Source: an uncultured Christensenellaceae bacterium (GTDB lineage Bacteria > Bacillota > Clostridia > Christensenellales > UBA3700). From it: a stretch of 26,418 nucleotides of DNA. Shown piece by piece: positions 22,799-26,418 of this stretch (positions are counted from its first letter, which is position 1; each line of letters opens with the position of its first letter). A model generated the notes under the pieces. That model did no database searches, was not told the origin of the DNA, and saw only the letters and a program-made list of their open reading frames with translations. Where the stretch lies: the NCBI GenBank assembly GCA_910588015.1, contig CAJUOK010000023.1, positions 1 through 26,418 of the forward strand, given 5' to 3'. The position numbers and the translations under genes are program-made.

Positions 22799-24076
22799 TT
22801 ATTCTATCACAGCGACTTTGCCGCTAGCAAGCCCAAACAACCGACTTGAATACTTTTTTAAAAAATTTAATGCGTTTTGGTTTATTACGTCGCCTTTTTT
22901 TATCGCGGGTACCCCCGGCGGATAAATTCCTATATCGCGCGCCGACACCTTTCCCAAACAATCCTCGATTTTTACATATACTATTTTGCCCGACTTATTC
23001 GAGCGCTCCATACGCATATCGCCTTGTTGAATCTCTTCCGTTGTCCGTTCGTATCTAATATCCTTCAATGCTCCGGCAAGCAAAGCAAGCTTGTCGCAAT
23101 TCAACGGAGTGACGATAAATACCAACTTATCTTGATATGCCATTTCCGCATATATTCCTCTTTCGGCAAGTTGCAACGACGCGAGATTGCAATCCGCGCC
23201 TTGGATTTTTAATACCAATCGCGTAAAATCGTCGTTACTCACTATTTCGCCTATTTTGTTGAGAGTAGCAAATTGTTCTATCGCGCTTTTTACTTTAGCA
23301 TACTCTTGCTCTCCGCGCGCAGAAAACCAGTCATTGGCATAGTCCATACTTGCCATTACCAAATAATTGGGCGACGTGGAATGTATGTCGGCTCTCAGCC
23401 GTCTGCATATCTCATAGTTGCTTTTTTCGTTGACAAACAGTATTGCGCCGCCGCCATATACGGGCAACGTCTTGTGCATACTTGCAAACGCTAAATCGGC
23501 GTATGCGCTAGCATTGTCAGGCAGCAGCTTCGAATAGGGAAAGTGCGCCGAATGGGCTTCGTCGACTATCAGCGCGGCGCCTATTCTTTCGGCAAATTGT
23601 TTGACGTCGCCAAGGGCGGTCAGCTTGCCGAAGTAGTCGGGCGTGGTGACAAAAATACAGCCCACGTCGTTTTGCTCTGCAATTTTTTTCGCTTCTGTCA
23701 AATCGCAACATTCGCGAATTTCCACGTTCATTATTCTCGCCGCGGAATAAAAGGACTTGTGCATACCGCCGTACGCCAACGCAACGCCGCCTCTTTGTTT
23801 GGCAAACGCCATTGCGATTTGCATTGCGCAAGTACAGCCGTTGGTCAGCATAAGCGCGTAAGAATAGCCGTATTTTTCCGCAATAGATTTTTCGCTGTCG
23901 GCTATTACTCCCTCGCTGTATAACAGATTGTCAAGTCCGTCAACTTCCGTCCAATCAAAAACGGCGGCTGAATATATGCCGTCCTCTCCGCGCTGTCCGC
24001 TGTGTCCCGGCATACAAAATCTTGCAACTGCGTTATTGCTGTATTTTTTTATAGCGTCATACAGCGGTTTCGGCAT
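22799..24076 (-). CDS. Orn/Lys/Arg decarboxylase family protein (YaaO-like)
   Basis: A 425-residue fold-type I PLP enzyme. FCMPGHSGQRG at the start and the PLP lysine K202 in ASMHKTLPVYGGGA mark the group; VDEAHSAHF holds the cofactor-binding Asp/His. It is shorter than biodegradative Lys/Arg decarboxylases (700-750 residues) because the N-terminal wing domain is absent, like Bacillus YaaO/SpeA. The C-terminal domain ends around YPPGVPAIKKGDVI. Substrate (arginine, lysine or ornithine) cannot be told by eye. Strong RBS GGAGGG. First in line with tmk-holB-ricT, the same neighbour as in Bacillus. Confidence 0.9.
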   Translation of the reverse strand: MPKPLYDAIKKYSNNAVARFCMPGHSGQRGEDGIYSAAVFDWTEVDGLDNLLYSEGVIADSEKSIAEKYGYSYALMLTNGCTCAMQIAMAFAKQRGGVALAYGGMHKSFYSAARIMNVEIRECCDLTEAKKIAEQNDVGCIFVTTPDYFGKLTALGDVKQFAERIGAALIVDEAHSAHFPYSKLLPDNASAYADLAFASMHKTLPVYGGGAILFVNEKSNYEICRRLRADIHSTSPNYLVMASMDYANDWFSARGEQEYAKVKSAIEQFATLNKIGEIVSNDDFTRLVLKIQGADCNLASLQLAERGIYAEMAYQDKLVFIVTPLNCDKLALLAGALKDIRYERTTEEIQQGDMRMERSNKSGKIVYVKIEDCLGKVSARDIGIYPPGVPAIKKGDVINQNALNFLKKYSSRLFGLASGKVAVIE

Positions 24077-24097
24077 TGATACTACCCTCCAAAATAC

Positions 24098-24122
24098 TTA
24101 AGGCGACCGTAAAGGTCGCCCT
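24098..24122 (-). terminator. Hairpin between greA and the decarboxylase gene
   Basis: Minus strand GGCGACC paired with GGTCGCC around a 5-base loop, then TTAAGTATTTT. The T tract is weak, so it may be a partial terminator or RNA-processing site allowing some read-through. Confidence 0.55.
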
Positions 24123-24142
24123 GTTTTATACTGTTATGTCAA

Positions 24143-24613
24143 TCAGTTGATTGCCAAGACCTTGACTTTGTAAGAATTGTCGCCCAACTCCACAATGGCT
24201 TCGTCGCCTTTTTTCTTGCCCAATATCGCCACGGCAAGAGGCGATTCGTTGCTTATCTTGCCTTCGAGTATCGAAGCTTCCGTCGTGCCGACAATTGTGT
24301 ATTCGCAGTCTTCGTCTTCGGAATAATCGCGAATTTTGACTTTGCAACCTACTATAACTTTGTTTTGTTTTCCTTCGCTGCTCTCGATGATTTCAGCGTT
24401 GTCAAGCTGCGCCTGTATGCTCAAAATTTCCGCTTCGACTTGAGCTTGATAATCTTTTGCGGCGTCATACTCGGCATTTTCCGACAAGTCGCCGAATCCT
24501 CTTGCGATTCTTATTCTTTCGCTTGCGTCTTTTCTGTCAACGTTGATAAGGTGCTCCAATCTCTCCTTAAGATTGTCATATCCCTCTTTCGTCACGACAT
24601 ATTTCTTTTCCAT
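24143..24613 (-). CDS. greA: Transcription elongation factor GreA
   Basis: A 156-residue factor that rescues backtracked RNA polymerase by stimulating transcript cleavage. The N-terminal coiled coil (about 1-75) includes the acidic tip (NAEYDAAKD); the C-terminal FKBP-like domain (about 85-156) ends with the conserved ESPLAVAILGKKKGDEA and KVKVLAI. Full length. Strong RBS AGGAGG. It follows rex by 25 bases and is probably cotranscribed with it. Confidence 0.95.
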   Translation of the reverse strand: MEKKYVVTKEGYDNLKERLEHLINVDRKDASERIRIARGFGDLSENAEYDAAKDYQAQVEAEILSIQAQLDNAEIIESSEGKQNKVIVGCKVKIRDYSEDEDCEYTIVGTTEASILEGKISNESPLAVAILGKKKGDEAIVELGDNSYKVKVLAIN

Positions 24614-24638
24614 ATATCCTCCTCGCCCAAAGGCTTAA

Positions 24639-25250
24639 TTACTGATTATTTTTATTTCGAAAACTCAACACGTATAGACTTTCGCTCATAGAAATGTTCT
24701 CTATTGTCACTCCGTCGGGAACTTCTATCTCTGTGGGAGCAAAATTCCATATGGCTTTTACGCCGAATTTGACAAGCTCGTCGGCAACGCTCTGCGCCGA
24801 ATCTTTTTGCGTCGCAATTATCGCCATATCAACGTTGTTTTGATTGATGTATGCTTCCAAAAAATCCATTTCATAAACTTTGATTCCGTTTATGGAAGAA
24901 CACCGCGGGTCTATATCGAACAAGGCTTTTACGGAAAATCCGTCGTCTTTGAAGCCCTTGTATCCTGCCAAAGCTCTGCCTATATTTCCCGCGCCTACGA
25001 TTATCATATCGTATTCTCTGTCAAGACCCAAAATGACGGCTAATTCGTTCTTTAATTTAACTACGTCATAGCCGTAGCCCTGCTGTCCAAAACCTCCGAA
25101 ATTGCACAAATCCTGTCGCACCTGCGACGCTGTGATATTGAGTACGCTTGCGATTTTGTTGGACGACACGCGAGTTACGCCGCTGTCGGCAAGATGTTTG
25201 ATATGTCTGTAATAGCGCGGCAAACGCTTTATTACCGCTTCCGAAATCAT
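24639..25250 (-). CDS. rex: Redox-sensing transcriptional repressor Rex
   Basis: A 203-residue repressor that senses the NADH/NAD+ ratio. N-terminal winged helix (about 1-75, with SNKIASVLNITASQVRQDL) and the family stretch GFGQQGYGYDV; C-terminal Rossmann fold with GAGNIG at 86-91 and the domain-swap C-terminal helix (YVLSFRN). The start has RBS GGAGGAG. Length and motifs are typical. It probably controls fermentative and redox genes elsewhere on the chromosome. Confidence 0.95.
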   Translation of the reverse strand: MISEAVIKRLPRYYRHIKHLADSGVTRVSSNKIASVLNITASQVRQDLCNFGGFGQQGYGYDVVKLKNELAVILGLDREYDMIIVGAGNIGRALAGYKGFKDDGFSVKALFDIDPRCSSINGIKVYEMDFLEAYINQNNVDMAIIATQKDSAQSVADELVKFGVKAIWNFAPTEIEVPDGVTIENISMSESLYVLSFRNKNNQ

Positions 25251-25290
25251 AAGCTCCTCCCCATCTGCAATTTCTGTTGCGTCATTGTTT

Positions 25291-25320
25291 ATTTTAATAA
25301 AAGTTAAAGCAATTTGTCAA
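25291..25320 (-). promoter_or_regulatory. Promoter of rex-greA
   Basis: Minus strand -35 TTGACA (25315-25320), 18-base spacer, -10 TAAAAT (25291-25296). A TTGTTTA...AATAAAA sequence overlapping the -10 (25285-25302) only weakly resembles a Rex operator. Confidence 0.75.
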
Positions 25321-25421
25321 TGATTTTGCCTTTTCTTTGCCTAACAATTTTGTCAAAAAAGCGTAAAATCGCAATTCCATTGCAATTTAACCCCTTAATA
25401 TCAACGCATTGGTATATTGAC

Positions 25422-25450
25422 TTGACATAACCAACTCGCTAATATAATAT
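25422..25450 (+). promoter_or_regulatory. Promoter directly upstream of the 86-residue gene
   Basis: Plus strand -35 TTGACA (25422-25427), 17-base spacer, -10 TAATAT (25445-25450). The -10 ends six bases before the ATG at 25457, so the expected start is at or next to the initiation codon (possible leaderless mRNA). Confidence 0.65.
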
Positions 25451-25456
25451 TGAAGT

Positions 25457-25717
25457 ATGAAGATTTGGGCTAGACTCGTAACAGAAGACAAAATTAAAAA
25501 AGATACGCTTTATCGCTCGGCGCTCAAACTTACCAAAGATAATTACGAACTTTGGTTGAGAGACATTTGCCACGAGCTCGACATCCCAAATCCCGTAATT
25601 CTCAATCACCATTTCAAAAATTTTATCAATTTCCACAATACTAAATTCAGACAGGACGACTTTGTAGAAACGTTGGATTACGATATGTTTATCGTCGAAG
25701 ATTGCAAAGAAGATTAA
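25457..25717 (+). CDS. Uncharacterised 86-residue protein
   Basis: An 86-residue, mixed-charge soluble protein: MKIWARLVTEDKIKKDTLYR at the start, an Asp/Glu-rich end (DYDMFIVEDCKED). The aromatic-rich middle (NYELWLRDICHELDIPNP) and HHFKNFINFHN are predicted helical. No signal peptide or membrane helix and no family I recognise. Codon use resembles the neighbouring genes, and it has its own near-consensus promoter, which argues that it is real. No Shine-Dalgarno. It is divergent from rex by about 200 bases and followed by the palindromic-repeat cluster. Confidence 0.7.
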   Translation: MKIWARLVTEDKIKKDTLYRSALKLTKDNYELWLRDICHELDIPNPVILNHHFKNFINFHNTKFRQDDFVETLDYDMFIVEDCKED

Positions 25718-25840
25718 CAAAAAATATAGAATTACTTTGTTTTCCAAAATAATTCCATATCGTACGGTTGCGCTTCGCCCTACCGACCGAACGAAAAATG
25801 ACGCTACACTACATTTTATCGGTACTTATAAAACTTGATT

Positions 25841-26150
25841 AGACCTCTCCACTGCGGTCGAGGTGACAAAATACTACGCTCAAGATGACATACTTCATTT
25901 TGTCATTGACGCGTACTCTATCTGTCATTTCGACCGTAGTTAATAAGTCATTTCGACTAAAACGAAGTGTAATGGAGAAATCTCATCCGTTTGAGATATT
26001 TCGACTCCATTTCGTTCCGCTCAATATGACATAAAATAGTATTATCAACTTAACTATTAGCAATATGTCACCTCGACCGCAGTGGAGAGGTCTCATCCAG
26101 TTCATATTGTTTAGATTTCTCCATTACGCTATGCTTCAGTCGAAATGACA
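25841..26150. repeat. Cluster of interleaved palindromic intergenic repeats
   Basis: Two unit types occur in order A-B-A'-B'. A (25841-25868) and A' (26066-26093) are an exact 28-base inverted pair containing CTCCACTGCGGTCGAGGTGA. B (25946-25983) and B' (26113-26150) are a near-perfect 38-base inverted pair containing GTCATTTCGACT and TAATGGAGAAATCT. B also opens a long imperfect hairpin with 25992-26030. No transposase or gene lies within 25718-26186. Similar 'GTCATTTCGAC...GGAGAAATCTC' palindromes are scattered in many bacterial genomes; function is unknown. Confidence 0.85.
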
Positions 26151-26186
26151 TATTATTTATATTTGATATGACACGGCAATATTTAT

Positions 26187-26418
26187 TCACCTCATTGCCT
26201 TTTGTTCTTTGAGATATTCCGCATATCTCTCTATTTGGTCCTCTCTCAAGTCTATCATCTCTTTTGCCGCTTTGTATGCCTGCGCGTCGCCTATTGCTAT
26301 TTCTGTCTCTTTGACTTTTATCTTGGCTCCGTCATTGCTTGCATTGCGTCTTATGTCCTTGAGATACTCGTCTTCCATCTTAAAGAGCGCTACTGTCGTG
26401 TCTTTCTTTACCGTCAGC
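26187..26418 (-). CDS. Unidentified protein, C-terminal part only
   Basis: The frame is open to the window edge: 13 more codons lie before the first internal ATG (26378), so this is the 3' end of a longer gene rather than a 63-residue ORF. The visible 76 residues are highly charged and probably helical or coiled coil (AYKAAKEMIDLREDQIERYA), ending EYLKEQKAMR. No motif I can name. It has no terminator other than the repeat cluster that follows. Confidence 0.6.
   Translation of the reverse strand, partial: LTVKKDTTVALFKMEDEYLKDIRRNASNDGAKIKVKETEIAIGDAQAYKAAKEMIDLREDQIERYAEYLKEQKAMR

Noticed and set aside
25284..25303. Rex operator upstream of rex
   Set aside because: Only the TTGTTTA half resembles the consensus; the other half matches poorly.
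25841..26150. Possible CRISPR array
   Set aside because: Repeats are inverted and unevenly spaced, with no regular spacers and no cas genes.

Overview
The window looks like chromosomal DNA from a low-GC Gram-positive bacterium (Bacillota, Clostridia-like). Evidence: Rex redox repressor; a two-subunit NAD-type dihydroorotate dehydrogenase (PyrD/PyrK); a decarboxylase-tmk-holB-ricT cluster close to the Bacillus yaaO/tmk/holB/yaaT region; a T-box on an asparagine synthetase; strong AGGAGG ribosome-binding sites and TTGACA/TATAAT promoters. I cannot name a genus. Almost all long genes are on the minus strand. The plus strand carries a few short, separately transcribed genes, mostly regulators.

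Layout. 1-2830: a minus operon of a band-7/SPFH protein, a zinc-ribbon membrane protein (resembling Bacillus YdjI/YdjG) and a small DUF1858 redox-disulfide protein. 2900-4326: an M1-type metallopeptidase lipoprotein (plus). 4345-5115: a compact regulatory island with a 37-residue Cys-tailed peptide whose Shine-Dalgarno can be masked by its own leader, an 82-bp inverted-repeat element, a probable minus-strand small RNA, and a divergent XRE-family regulator, with a perfect 12-bp inverted repeat around the small RNA promoter. 5119-7010: asnB with an Asn-specific T-box leader. 7090-7220: a second likely free-standing small RNA with a near-consensus promoter and a terminator. 7363-10803: an operon of an ABC-F ATPase with one degenerate nucleotide site, an Lrp/AsnC regulator and a class I aminotransferase.

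10851-19131: a long minus pyrimidine operon, pyrB-pyrC-pyrF-pyrK-pyrD-pyrE, continuing with almost no spacing into purine nucleoside phosphorylase, an MTA/SAH-deaminase-type amidohydrolase and a DUF4352-like membrane-anchored protein. The pyr genes cover carbamoyl aspartate to UMP; carAB and pyrR are absent here. 19308-19570: a 2[4Fe-4S] ferredoxin. 19589-20301: two divergent helix-turn-helix regulators sharing a duplicated operator-like motif. 20318-24076: Orn/Lys/Arg decarboxylase, tmk, holB, ricT. 24143-25320: rex-greA. 25422-25717: an unrecognised 86-residue protein. 25841-26150: a cluster of interleaved long palindromic repeats. The window ends inside an unidentified minus-strand gene.

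The best candidates for something undescribed are the 4345-5080 island (peptide, small RNA, regulator) and the small RNA at 7090-7186. Both are inferred from promoters, hairpins and terminators read by eye and need expression data.
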